Numbered from the stretch's first letter, positions 1 through 7,386 are shown. The stretch: DNA of 19,211 bases from DASQHY01 sp036390175 (GCA_036390175.1 DASWCG010000005.1:1-19211); one strand, 5' to 3'. Notes: generated from the letters alone by a model not told the origin. Numbers and translations: made by a program.

Positions 1-1583
1 GCGAGCACTTCGTGCGCCGTCTTGCCGTGATACAGCGGCGCAATCAGCGGCTGGATGATGCTTGCCGTGCCGTCATAAGCCCGCGCGTCGCTCCACGACT
101 CAAGAAAATGCGCCTCGGGAATGTGCCACTGGCAGTATTGCGAGGTTTCGTCGTCGTAGAGGCCGAGGTGAATGTTCGTCCGGACTTTCCTCATTCGTTC
201 CACAAATCGGAAATCGGCCGGCGCGTCATACGCCGGATTTCCGCCGAGAATCAGCAGCACGTCCACCTTGCCGGCATCCATGTCGGTGACGAGTTCGCGC
301 AAAGATGCAAGATGATTCGCCGGCTGCGCTTCGACGGGTTCCGTATAAATGACCGTTGAACCCACATTCCCGAGCGCCTGGTTCATTGCGTGAGCGAGCG
401 CGTGAACCGCCGCAGGCTGCTGTTCGCCCGGGATGACCAAACTCAATCCGCGGTGCCTCTGCAAATCTCCAGCGATGGCTTCGAGCCACTTCGCTTGTTC
501 GCCTGGGATCGCAGTCGCAGCCCCAAGACCCAGCTTGGCAGCAAGCGCGTACGCGAAGGTTTCCACTTCCAGGTGATGCATCGGCAGCCGGTGGTCCGCC
601 GCTGCGCCGGTCACTGACGGTGTCGGCTCGACGACGTACAGCCGGTTCATCCCTCCATGCGTATCATCCGGGTTGCGCCGCCGCGCGAACTCGCGCGCGT
701 AGCGCACGCCGCCCGGCCCGCTGGCCAGAAAATCGGCGTCGAGCGACAGGATCACGTTGGCCTTTTCGAAGTGATAGACCGTGTTGACGTAGCGCCCGAA
801 AGCCAGCCGCGCTCCTTCGCGCGCGCCGTCAGAGCCCGCCGGCTCCCACTGGTGCCATTTCGCCTCGGGGAATTGCGCGAGCAGCGCGGTCAGTTGCGTG
901 CCGAGCGTCGGTGAGTTCACCGAGCCGGTGAGGATGCGGAATCCCGCGCCCTTATTGGCTTTCAGCGCTTCGACCGCCAGCCGCACTTCGGCCAGGAACG
1001 CCGACCACGCGTGGATTTCGCCGAGATAGGTGAGCACCTGCGAGCGGTCCGGGTCGTAGAGCCCCAAAATCGCGGCCTGCGCAAAGACGTCGGTGGCGCC
1101 AAGACTCCCCGGATGATCCGGATTCCCTTCGATTTTTGTCGGACGGCCTTCGTGACTTTCTACCAGCAGCCCGAGCGCCGTTGTGCCCAGGGGCATTGCG
1201 GTGGCAAAGTAGAGCGGCTTGCCGAGCGTGAGTCCCTCGGGCGATTTCACGTACGGCAAAATGGTTTCATTCGGCGTGCGTGCGCACCCGGAAATCCCCG
1301 CCAGCGCCAGCGATGCCGCCATCAGCTTCAAGAAATCGCGCCGGCCAACCCCGTCGGCCTCGCTCCATTCCGAAGCGTGGCGCGGAAATTCGCGATGGAG
1401 CAGCTCTTCGAAGTGCGGATCCCGGGAAAGTTCTTCCAGGCTGCGCCAGAATTCTTTGCCTGAGCGGTTGCCCAGCCGCGCGCGGGCCGCGGCCAGATCG
1501 AGTGGATGTTCGCGCGGCGCCAAATCTTCGTTTTCGTCGTGTTCGTGATCGGGCATCTTCATCCCCAATTCGCGGTTGCGCAT
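1..1583 (-). CDS. actB: Alternative complex III subunit ActB-like, Tat-variant molybdopterin oxidoreductase family (partial)
   Basis: This reading frame is open through the left edge, so only the first about 527 residues are visible. ActB is the large Fe-S/molybdopterin-type subunit of alternative complex III, which oxidises quinol and passes electrons to cytochromes. The N-terminus is a charged stretch of about 80 residues, followed by a Tat-like signal (GRRDFLK, residues 80-86), a hydrophobic segment, and AGISGC ending in Cys100. An internally placed Tat-like signal is characteristic of the Tat-variant family. The visible part lacks the clustered N-terminal cysteines of catalytic molybdoenzymes, as known for the ActB molybdopterin-like domain. 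The start ATG at 1583 overlaps the actA stop codon (TGATG), implying translational coupling; in-frame ATGs at 1562 and 1556 are alternatives. The family call rests on this architecture and on the upstream pentaheme gene. Confidence 0.85.
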   Translation of the reverse strand, partial: MRNRELGMKMPDHEHDENEDLAPREHPLDLAAARARLGNRSGKEFWRSLEELSRDPHFEELLHREFPRHASEWSEADGVGRRDFLKLMAASLALAGISGCARTPNETILPYVKSPEGLTLGKPLYFATAMPLGTTALGLLVESHEGRPTKIEGNPDHPGSLGATDVFAQAAILGLYDPDRSQVLTYLGEIHAWSAFLAEVRLAVEALKANKGAGFRILTGSVNSPTLGTQLTALLAQFPEAKWHQWEPAGSDGAREGARLAFGRYVNTVYHFEKANVILSLDADFLASGPGGVRYAREFARRRNPDDTHGGMNRLYVVEPTPSVTGAAADHRLPMHHLEVETFAYALAAKLGLGAATAIPGEQAKWLEAIAGDLQRHRGLSLVIPGEQQPAAVHALAHAMNQALGNVGSTVIYTEPVEAQPANHLASLRELVTDMDAGKVDVLLILGGNPAYDAPADFRFVERMRKVRTNIHLGLYDDETSQYCQWHIPEAHFLESWSDARAYDGTASIIQPLIAPLYHGKTAHEVL

Positions 1584-2242
1584 CAGCGGTGGCACGTCGA
1601 GCAACTCGTCAGCTCCGCGGCGCTGCGAATGCTGTATTCCTTCTTCAGTTTCAGCCCCTGCGCGATCTGGTCCGCAGGCGGCTTCCAATCCATGTTGAAC
1701 ACCTGCTCGAGCGGCCTCAGGAATTGCTCCGGGTTGCGGTGGCAACCGAGGCACCACTCCATGCGCAGCGAGGAGGCTTGAAAGATCAGCGGCATCTGGT
1801 TCACTTGCCCGTGGCAGGTGGCGCAGCCTACGCCCTTGTTCGCGTGGATACTGTGGTTGAAATAGACGAAGTCCGGCAGCCGGTGCACCCTGGCCCACTC
1901 GATGGATTTCCCGGAGCGAAAGCTCTCTCGCACCGGCTCGAGATACGCGCTGTCGGCAAACAGCAGCGAATGGCAATTCATGCAGGTTTTCGTCGGAGGG
2001 ATTCCCGCAACCGCGGAAGTTTCCACCGCAGTGTGGCAGTAGCGGCAATCAATTCCATCATCGCCGACGTGATGTTTATGGCTGAACTGCACGGGCTGCT
2101 CGCGGGCGATGTTTGCGTTGGTCATGTACGGCGAGCGGGCCACGGCTCCGGCGACCACCAGGGCCAGACCGGCCAAAAATAAAGCGGAAAACAGGCTCAC
2201 GCGCGAGATGGTGTTTGTGCTGCGGTGGAAGATTTGCGCCAT
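1583..2242 (-). CDS. actA: Alternative complex III pentaheme cytochrome c subunit ActA
   Basis: The 219-residue protein has one N-terminal hydrophobic segment (about residues 15-35) that anchors or exports it. Five CxxCH heme c motifs follow: CRYCH (66-70), CMNCH (87-91), CATCH (140-144), CLGCH (164-168) and CSTCH (214-218). Additional histidines, such as FSHKHH and FNHSIH, are plausible distal ligands. Five hemes with a single membrane segment, directly upstream of an ActB-like gene, is the standard ActA arrangement. It should receive electrons from the quinol-oxidising core on the periplasmic side. The last heme motif is one residue from the C-terminus. A short purine-rich Shine-Dalgarno-like stretch lies very close to the ATG at 2242. 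A nearby chain of multiheme cytochrome paralogues is the main alternative, but the actA-actB order argues against it. Confidence 0.9.
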   Translation of the reverse strand: MAQIFHRSTNTISRVSLFSALFLAGLALVVAGAVARSPYMTNANIAREQPVQFSHKHHVGDDGIDCRYCHTAVETSAVAGIPPTKTCMNCHSLLFADSAYLEPVRESFRSGKSIEWARVHRLPDFVYFNHSIHANKGVGCATCHGQVNQMPLIFQASSLRMEWCLGCHRNPEQFLRPLEQVFNMDWKPPADQIAQGLKLKKEYSIRSAAELTSCSTCHR

Positions 2243-2645
2243 TTCCCTGTGTGCGCTTCAAGGGGAGAGGACTTCGCGAACGCGATCCTCGGATGCCCCG
2301 CCATTCCAGAAAGCGCGGGCCTGGAACAACGGGAATTTGTATCTTCCAATAAAAGACATGCGAATGCAAACGCACATGGCGCCCCGAAATACAAGTTGCG
2401 AATCCTGCCGTTTTCACCCGCTGGAATTTCTGAAAACTGCGAAAATGCGGAAAGGTTTGTACTGTCGCGCGCCGCGGATTTTTCCGCTAGCCGGAAGCCG
2501 GGCGGTTCATTAAACTGGAGGTGAACCGTTGGAGCCCTCTCGGGGGCCTGACACGGCCCGCCAGGCGGAATGTTTCACGTGAAACATTCGTCCGGTTGAG
2601 CCGTAGCTGGAAACCGGGCTGGGTCTTGTAACCTGTTCATTCTAC
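2243..2645. other. Gene-free interval between actA and tRNA-Asn
   Basis: About 400 bases without a convincing protein gene. It must hold the promoter of the leftward act operon and of the rightward tRNA, but I see no strong -35/-10 pair for either. The part nearest actA (about 2330-2460) is more AT-rich. The right half holds the parS-type palindrome listed separately. There is also a 6-bp inverted repeat (ccggtt at 2592-2597 with aaccgg at 2612-2617, 14-base loop) just before the tRNA. Open frames here lack Shine-Dalgarno sequences and recognisable protein character. Confidence 0.6.
2571..2586. promoter_or_regulatory. parS-type centromere site (ParB binding palindrome)
   Basis: The sequence TGTTTCACGTGAAACA is a perfect 16-bp palindrome and matches the widely conserved bacterial parS consensus TGTTnCACGTGAAACA. 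The symmetry continues outward to 22 bp (2568-2589). Chromosomal ParB clamps load at such sites, spread over neighbouring DNA and recruit SMC, and the sites cluster around the replication origin. It lies in non-coding DNA between actA and tRNA-Asn. No parA or parB gene is in the window. The match is seen directly; binding is inferred from the consensus. Confidence 0.8.
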
Positions 2646-2721
2646 TGGGGCGTGGTCCAATTGGTAGGACGCTGCACTGTTAATGCAGACGGTGTTGGTT
2701 CGAATCCAACCGCCCCAGCCA
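2646..2721 (+). tRNA. tRNA-Asn (GUU anticodon), CCA encoded
   Basis: A complete cloverleaf can be drawn. The acceptor arm TGGGGCG pairs with CGCCCCA over 7 bp. The D-stem GTCC pairs with GGAC. The anticodon stem CTGCA/TGCAG closes the loop CTGTTAA with anticodon GTT. There is a 5-base variable loop, and the T-stem GTTGG/CCAAC closes the loop TTCGAAT. The discriminator base is G at 2718, and CCA is encoded at 2719-2721. The mature body without CCA is 73 nt. The downstream neighbour is the convergent rhodanese gene, only 15 bases past the CCA. Confidence 0.97.
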
Positions 2722-2736
2722 TAAATCTGGTGTAAG

Positions 2737-3108
2737 TCAATCTCTTGCAGTGGGATAGCCCGCCTCGACCCAGCCTTTCCATCCGCCATCCATGGAGATC
2801 ACATTCTTGTAGCCCATTTTTTGGAGGTTGTCGGCCACAAGTGCGGAGCGGAAGCCGCCGCCGCAATAGAGCACGATGGTGGCGGAGGCATCGGGGATGC
2901 GCTGCTCGATGTCCCGTTCGATGACCCCTTTGCCGAGATAGACCGCGCCGGCCACGTGGCCGCGCGCCCATTCGCTTTCCTCGCGCACGTCCACAAGCAC
3001 CATTTTCTCGCCCGCATCGAGGCGCTTTTTGGTTTCGTGAACGTTCCATTCCTTGATCCGCGATTTGGCGTCGTTCACGACCTTCAGGAAACCGGGTGCA
3101 TGTGCCAT
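2737..3108 (-). CDS. Single-domain rhodanese-like protein
   Basis: This 123-residue protein is one rhodanese fold. It carries the conserved VLVDVREESEWARGHVAGA segment (about residues 37-55) and the active-site loop YCGGGFRSA with catalytic Cys82 in a CxxGxR context. A C-terminal GGWKGWVEAGYP motif is typical of the family. Rhodaneses carry a persulfide on the cysteine and transfer sulfane sulfur. No signal peptide is present, so it is probably cytoplasmic. The start at 3108 is chosen because GGAGGAG lies 5 bases upstream; an in-frame ATG 21 bases earlier has no such site. It follows the cytochrome c gene on the same strand after about 80 bases, so the two may be cotranscribed. The physiological acceptor is not evident. 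Confidence 0.85.
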   Translation of the reverse strand: MAHAPGFLKVVNDAKSRIKEWNVHETKKRLDAGEKMVLVDVREESEWARGHVAGAVYLGKGVIERDIEQRIPDASATIVLYCGGGFRSALVADNLQKMGYKNVISMDGGWKGWVEAGYPTARD

Positions 3109-3187
3109 CGAGACTCCTCCAGGAGGCAAATCGCCCCCGCTCTTCGTTCGAAGAATGCGTCCTAAGGACAGCGCGAATGATTTTACA

Positions 3188-3667
3188 TCAGTGCGGGGTG
3201 GAATCGGGCTTCGGTTCTTCCTTGGGTTTTGTGGCTCCTTCTTTTTTGGCGAACGCGCGGACCAGGTTCACCAATTGCCATTTCTGATCGTTCGATAGGC
3301 GCGTTTCCTCACCGGGCATTTGTCCTTTGCCTTTGGTCACTATGTAGAAAATCTCGCCGTCGGTCATTTTTTCAGTGGTGGCGGGATCGCGCAGATCGCG
3401 CATCTGCATTTTCATTTGCTCCGCGAGATCGCCTTTCCCATCGCCGTCCTTGCCGTGGCACATCGCGCAATCGTAGCCGTAGAAGCGCCGGGCTTCCGCA
3501 AGGCTCGCGGGAGTTACCTTCGTGGGGTTCGCCCGCTTGGCTTCTTCCGGAGGGATTTTGAATTCCCCGGGAGGGGCCGGAGGCTCCTTGGGTTTTTCTT
3601 GTCTGCTGAATGAGGCAGCAACGCCGGCGATCAAAAGTGCCGCAACAACGGGAATCGCGTGTCGCAT
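3188..3667 (-). CDS. Secreted class I monoheme cytochrome c
   Basis: The 159-residue protein starts with a short signal sequence (MRHAIPVVAALLIAGVAAS) and then a Pro/Lys/Glu-rich linker (about residues 23-55). A cytochrome c domain follows, with one heme attachment site CAMCH (67-71) and a likely axial methionine in GKGQMPG (Met117). This is the class I layout of small periplasmic or lipid-tethered electron carriers. The C-terminal tail is Lys/Pro/Glu-rich. A GAGGAG Shine-Dalgarno sequence lies 6 bases before the ATG. The neighbours are polA upstream and the rhodanese downstream, on the same strand. An electron-carrier role beside the act operon is plausible, but the gene is separated from act by the tRNA. 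Confidence 0.85.
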   Translation of the reverse strand: MRHAIPVVAALLIAGVAASFSRQEKPKEPPAPPGEFKIPPEEAKRANPTKVTPASLAEARRFYGYDCAMCHGKDGDGKGDLAEQMKMQMRDLRDPATTEKMTDGEIFYIVTKGKGQMPGEETRLSNDQKWQLVNLVRAFAKKEGATKPKEEPKPDSTPH

Positions 3668-3796
3668 GGCAGACTCCTCGGCAGGCGGGCTGCCTGCCTA
3701 TGACCGAATCATTGGGCGTATTGTACGCGCAGGAAATGCGAAGGGGAAGCACCGAGGAAAAATGATTCAGAAATCGGCCAGCCCCAGCGGAAACTT

Positions 3797-6436
3797 TCAT
3801 TCCATGTCGCGCCAATTCGGTCCGGACTTGAGGTCCACGACCACGGGCACGCTCAAATCGTATACGCCTTCCATTTCGCTGCGGACCAAGGTGCGCACGC
3901 GGTCGAGCTCTTTCGGAGGTCCCTCGAAAAGCAATTCGTCGTGGACCTGAAGGATCATTTTCGTTTCGAGCTTCTCCTCCATGAGCTTCCGGTCAATGCG
4001 GATCATGGCGAGCTTGATGAGGTCGGCAGCGGTGCCTTGCAGCGGCGTGTTCAGCGCGGTGCGCTCGGCGAAGTTGCGCAGGTTCGGCTGCGGCGACGTG
4101 ATTTCCGGAATGGGCCGGATCCTTCCAAAGAGCGTTTTCGTGAAGCCCGTCTTCCGCGTCTCGGTGAGCGTGCGGTCGAGATATTCCTTCACGCCCCGGT
4201 AGCGCTGGAAGTACGCCTGAATGAATTGTGCCGCTTCCTTCTGCTCGATGCCAAGCTGCTGCGCCAGGCCAAAAGGCGAGAGGCCGTAGATAATGCCGAA
4301 ATTGATGGCTTTCGCGGCGCGGCGGTGCTCGGCGGTCTGCGCCAGCGGTCCCACGCCGAATACTTCCTGCGCCGTCCGCGAATGGATGTCTTCGCCCTTG
4401 CGGAAAGCTTCGGTGAGCACCGGGTCTTGCGAAAAGTGCGCCATGATGCGCAACTCGATCTGCGAATAGTCGGCCGAAAGCAGGGTCTTGCCTTTCTCCG
4501 CCACAAACGCCGCGCGGATCTTCCGGCCGAGTTCGGTGCGCACAGGAATATTCTGAAGATTGGGATCGGACGAGCTGAGCCGGCCGGTGACCGCGCCAGT
4601 CTGGCTGAAGCTGGTGTGCAATCGTCCGGTCTGCGGATGAATTAATCTTGGCAAGGCATCCACGTAGGTGGACTTCAGCTTCGCCACTTCGCGATACTCG
4701 ATCACTTTGCGCGGAAGTTCGTGGAGCAGCGCCAGCTCTTCGAGAATTTCCGCCGCCGTCGAGCGCGATTTGGCGCGCCCGCGCTTTCCGGGCGGCTGCA
4801 GGCCCAGCTTGTCGAACAGGATTTCCGCAAGCTGTACGGGCGAGTTGATGTTGAACTCGGAGCCCGCGAGTTCCCGGATGTGCTGCTCGAGGCCGCGGAC
4901 TTCCGACTCCATCTCGGCGGACATCTCTGCGAGCGCCTTCGGCGCGACGCGCACGCCGGTGCGCTCCATGCGCGCGAGCACCGGCGCGAGCGGCAGGTCA
5001 ATCTGCTGGTACACCTGGGCGAGGTTTTTCGCTTCGATTTCCGCGCGAAGCACCGGCGCAACGCGCTGCAAGTAATCGGCGCGCTCGCCCGGCGCGCCGG
5101 CGAGATTCACGCTCAGATGCCGCACGACCACATCGGCAAAATCATGTTTTGCCGTCGTGGGCCGCAGCAAATACGAGTAAAGCTGCGTGGCGTGCAGTAT
5201 TCCTCCTGCAGGCCCGGCGAGCAATTCAAGAAGTTTGGGATCGTGAACGATTTTGGGGCTGGCGGGATCGGCCAGACGAGGAGCGAGCGCCTCGAGGACA
5301 GCACCCTTTTCGTCGAGCCACACGGAGCGCGCCGTCCCGGGCTTAGGGGAGATTTCCACCGCGGTGATACTTGTGCCGAAACCCTTGCTCTCGCGCTCGC
5401 CCTCGGCAAGTTGCAGCCACACGGCGAGCGGCTGGTTCTTCGCGATGGAGTTCAGATATTTCCCGAGCTCGTCAGCAGAAGAAATCTGCGCGTAGTCCAC
5501 CGAAATTCCGGCCGTTGCTTCACCGGCGGATGCTGCAGCGGCGGACTGCGTAGCCGCTGGGCCAAGCTCTTTCAACAAGGATGTAAAGCCAAGCTCCGCG
5601 TAGAGTTTTCCCAGCGCAGGAATGTCCGGCTCTTTCCGTTGCAGCGCGGGAAGCTCCAGCGGGACCGGCGCGTCGCTCGCGATCGTGGCGAGCTGCTTGG
5701 ACATCAGCACCTGGTCGCGCTGCTGCTGCAAGGCCTCGCGGTAGCGCTTGCCTTCGACCTCGGCGGCACGATCGAGCGCCGCCTCGACGGTGCCGAACCG
5801 CTGGATGAGCTCGCGGGCTCCTTTTTCGCCGATGCCTTTTGCTCCGGGAATGTTGTCAATGGAGTCGCCCATCAGCGCCATGACGTCAATCACTTTCGAC
5901 GGGGGCACGCCCATCAATTCCTCGACTTTGGCTTCGTCCACGACCAGATCGCCCTTGGCGGCGCCCGCGCCCGGACGGAGGACGCGGACTTTTTCGCGGA
6001 CAAGCTGCATCATGTCTTTGTCGCTGGTGACGATGAAAACGTTGAGCGATTGTTTTGCCGCCTGGTGCGCCAGCGCGCCGATGATGTCGTCGGCTTCGAA
6101 GCCGTCGCGCTGCAGAATCGGCAGGCGCATCGCTTCGCACAGCTTGCGGACGTACGGCAATTGGATGGAAAGGTCCTCGGGCATGGGCGGGCGCTTGGCC
6201 TTGTACTGGGCGAAGAGTTTGTCGCGAAACGTCGGCGCGGAGGTGTCAAACACCACGGCGAGATAGTGCGGGTCGTACTCCTTCATGAGGCGCCGCATCA
6301 TGTTGGCGAAAAGATACGGAACCTTGGTGGGCATGCCCGAGGGGCTCTGCAAGCGCTCCATGGGCGCATAGAAGGCGCGAAAGATGTAGCCCATCGCGTC
6401 CACAAGAAACAATTTTTCGTTGGGGTCCGCGGCCAT
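3797..6436 (-). CDS. polA: DNA polymerase I
   Basis: Full-length (879 residues) family A polymerase for gap filling, RNA primer removal and repair. The N-terminal 5'-3' exonuclease domain shows the metal-binding clusters VVFDTS, FEADDIIG, TSDKD and GDSIDN, followed by a helix-hairpin-helix (GAKGIGEKGA). The middle domain (about residues 310-470) resembles the 3'-5' exonuclease fold, but the first exonuclease motif with its DxE metal ligands is not visible; the corresponding stretch reads AVWLQLAEGE. Proofreading is therefore probably absent, as in many Gram-positive and Thermus enzymes. The polymerase domain is intact: motif A LLSADYSQIELRIM (Asp656), motif B RRAAKAINFGIIYG (Lys709) and motif C LQVHDELLFE (Asp833). 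The start follows a 5' region rich in degenerate repeats. The gene appears monocistronic or first of a group with the downstream cytochrome, 129 bases away. Confidence 0.98.
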   Translation of the reverse strand: MAADPNEKLFLVDAMGYIFRAFYAPMERLQSPSGMPTKVPYLFANMMRRLMKEYDPHYLAVVFDTSAPTFRDKLFAQYKAKRPPMPEDLSIQLPYVRKLCEAMRLPILQRDGFEADDIIGALAHQAAKQSLNVFIVTSDKDMMQLVREKVRVLRPGAGAAKGDLVVDEAKVEELMGVPPSKVIDVMALMGDSIDNIPGAKGIGEKGARELIQRFGTVEAALDRAAEVEGKRYREALQQQRDQVLMSKQLATIASDAPVPLELPALQRKEPDIPALGKLYAELGFTSLLKELGPAATQSAAAASAGEATAGISVDYAQISSADELGKYLNSIAKNQPLAVWLQLAEGERESKGFGTSITAVEISPKPGTARSVWLDEKGAVLEALAPRLADPASPKIVHDPKLLELLAGPAGGILHATQLYSYLLRPTTAKHDFADVVVRHLSVNLAGAPGERADYLQRVAPVLRAEIEAKNLAQVYQQIDLPLAPVLARMERTGVRVAPKALAEMSAEMESEVRGLEQHIRELAGSEFNINSPVQLAEILFDKLGLQPPGKRGRAKSRSTAAEILEELALLHELPRKVIEYREVAKLKSTYVDALPRLIHPQTGRLHTSFSQTGAVTGRLSSSDPNLQNIPVRTELGRKIRAAFVAEKGKTLLSADYSQIELRIMAHFSQDPVLTEAFRKGEDIHSRTAQEVFGVGPLAQTAEHRRAAKAINFGIIYGLSPFGLAQQLGIEQKEAAQFIQAYFQRYRGVKEYLDRTLTETRKTGFTKTLFGRIRPIPEITSPQPNLRNFAERTALNTPLQGTAADLIKLAMIRIDRKLMEEKLETKMILQVHDELLFEGPPKELDRVRTLVRSEMEGVYDLSVPVVVDLKSGPNWRDME

Positions 6437-6454
6437 CCGACGGAGTATAGCAGG

Positions 6455-6524
6455 GTCGTGACTGGTGACCCGTGATCCGTGGTTTGTAGCCGGTGAATCG
6501 TGAGTGGTGATTGGTGACTAGTGC
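6455..6524. repeat. Degenerate short tandem repeat built from GTGA/TGGTGA units
   Basis: This stretch repeats variants of a word of about 7-8 bases: gtgactg, gtgaccc, gtgatcc, gtgaatc, gtgagtg, gtgattg, gtgacta. The units are imperfect and the array has no hairpin potential. It begins about 20 bases upstream of the polA start codon. Similar decayed minisatellite-like tracts occur in intergenic DNA of several phyla; the function is unknown. The base pattern is seen directly. Confidence 0.7.
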
Positions 6525-6591
6525 TGAGGACTCCATCGCCTCTGGATGGAATCGAGGCTCGCAAGAATCGCTTGCCACCCCCTGTTTTTTG

Positions 6592-6717
6592 CAAGTGTGG
6601 ATTCTAAAGGAGTTAAAAGACGGGGTCGTGTAAGTGTGGAATCTACAGGGGTTAAAGCCGCATGTTTTGATACAGTTTCGCGGCGGTCTAGTAAGTGCGG
6701 ATTCTAAAGAAGTTACA
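6592..6717 (+). repeat. Three spaced copies of a 26-base direct repeat
   Basis: Copies lie at 6592-6617, 6631-6656 and 6692-6717, with the core form AAGTGTGGATTCTAAAGGAG. Copies 2 and 3 each differ from copy 1 at about four positions. Start-to-start distances are 39 and 61 bases, so the spacers are unequal (13 and 35 bases). The spacing rules out a canonical CRISPR array. The last copy ends 34 bases before the ATG of the HNH gene. The repeats could be protein-binding iterons, remnants of mobile-element ends, or a lineage-specific intergenic repeat. Confidence 0.75.
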
Positions 6718-6751
6718 AATGCGTATTTTATAAGGGCAACAATAAGCGAAC

Positions 6752-7225
6752 ATGAGTCCAACACCGGAAGCTAGTGAGAGAGCGCGTAAGGCCGCATTCA
6801 AGGCCTGGGAAACCATTCGTCGCAAACGAGGCGAGAACCCAAAAACAAAGAAAGGAACTAGCGCACGAAAAAAATGGAGAGCAAGCGACTATCCAGAGGA
6901 TTGGAAAGAGATTAGAGCCGATATTTGGGAGCGGGCAACGATTACACGTCGTCGTGTGCGATGCGAGTGTAGAGGCGAATGCCTGAAACATCGCGGTCGC
7001 TGTGAAGAAATCGGCAGGACGTGGCCAAGGGCCAGGAGGCGCAGAGGAAAGGTCAAAATCCGTATCACCATAGCGCATCTCTGCCACACTCCTAAGTGCG
7101 ACGACAAATCGCACTTAAGGGCCATGTGCGAACCTTGCCATCAAATCTATGACTTGCGTTGTCGCCAACGCGGCTTACGTGGTATTCGGGCGGTGAGGTG
7201 GGCCATGCAGAAAGGAAAGACCTAA
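6752..7225 (+). CDS. HNH-type zinc-finger nuclease-like protein
   Basis: A very basic 157-residue protein. An N-terminal Lys/Arg-rich segment (about residues 10-45) precedes a C-terminal HNH-like module. Its elements are the cysteine cluster RCECRGEC (70-77), the first-histidine motif ITIAHLCH (His109), and a terminal CxxCH in MCEPCHQIYD (126-134). This matches the small zinc-stabilised HNH proteins found in phages and mobile elements, where H-N-H residues coordinate the catalytic metal. The usual central Asn before the helix (NLRALC) reads His here (SHLRAMC), so activity is uncertain. Two bases separate its stop from the ATG of the next small gene, so they form a transcription unit. The coding region is visibly A-richer than its neighbours, suggesting transfer. 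The Shine-Dalgarno sequence is weak. Confidence 0.65.
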   Translation: MSPTPEASERARKAAFKAWETIRRKRGENPKTKKGTSARKKWRASDYPEDWKEIRADIWERATITRRRVRCECRGECLKHRGRCEEIGRTWPRARRRRGKVKIRITIAHLCHTPKCDDKSHLRAMCEPCHQIYDLRCRQRGLRGIRAVRWAMQKGKT

Positions 7226-7227
7226 TC

Positions 7228-7386
7228 ATGAAAACAAAGTCGAATGAGTACGCCAATTTTGAAAATCTGACGCGGCAACTCGTGAGCGTGCCACATAGTG
7301 AGATTAAGGCGAAATTGGATGCAGAGAAGAAAGCGAAAGAGCGCAAGAAATCTAAGAAGCCTTGCGCTTCCCGCGCGGGAGCCTAG
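7228..7386 (+). CDS. Small basic protein, unknown function
   Basis: A 52-residue protein with Lys/Ala/Glu-rich helical character (KAKLDAEKKAKERKKSKK) after a YANFENLTRQLVSVPHSEI segment. There is no signal peptide or membrane segment. The ATG at 7228 is selected by the purine-rich AAAGGAAAG upstream and by its 2-base spacing from the HNH stop codon. An in-frame ATG at 7159 would overlap the HNH gene heavily and is less likely. The size and charge resemble small helper or antitoxin-like proteins of mobile modules, but no family is recognised. Confidence 0.5.
   Translation: MKTKSNEYANFENLTRQLVSVPHSEIKAKLDAEKKAKERKKSKKPCASRAGA

Larger units (their letters stand above)
6437..6751. other. Repeat-rich interval between polA and the HNH gene
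   Basis: About 315 bases between divergent genes, with no credible protein. The polA-proximal part (about 6455-6524) is a degenerate short repeat, and the distal part (6592-6717) holds three copies of a 26-base repeat; both are listed separately. The promoters of polA and of the HNH gene must lie here, but no clear -35/-10 pairs were seen. Confidence 0.6.

Noticed and set aside
2642..3049. A minus-strand frame whose end reads AVGFEPTPSALTVQRPTNW, overlapping tRNA-Asn
   Set aside because: This is the antisense translation of the tRNA, a known source of false hypothetical proteins; the rhodanese occupies the rest in another frame.
4721..6475. Long rightward open frame across polA
   Set aside because: It is a high-GC shadow antisense to polA, with arginine- and histidine-rich, family-less sequence and no ribosome-binding site.
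6592..6717. CRISPR array
   Set aside because: Only three diverged copies with unequal spacers of 13 and 35 bases, and no cas genes nearby.
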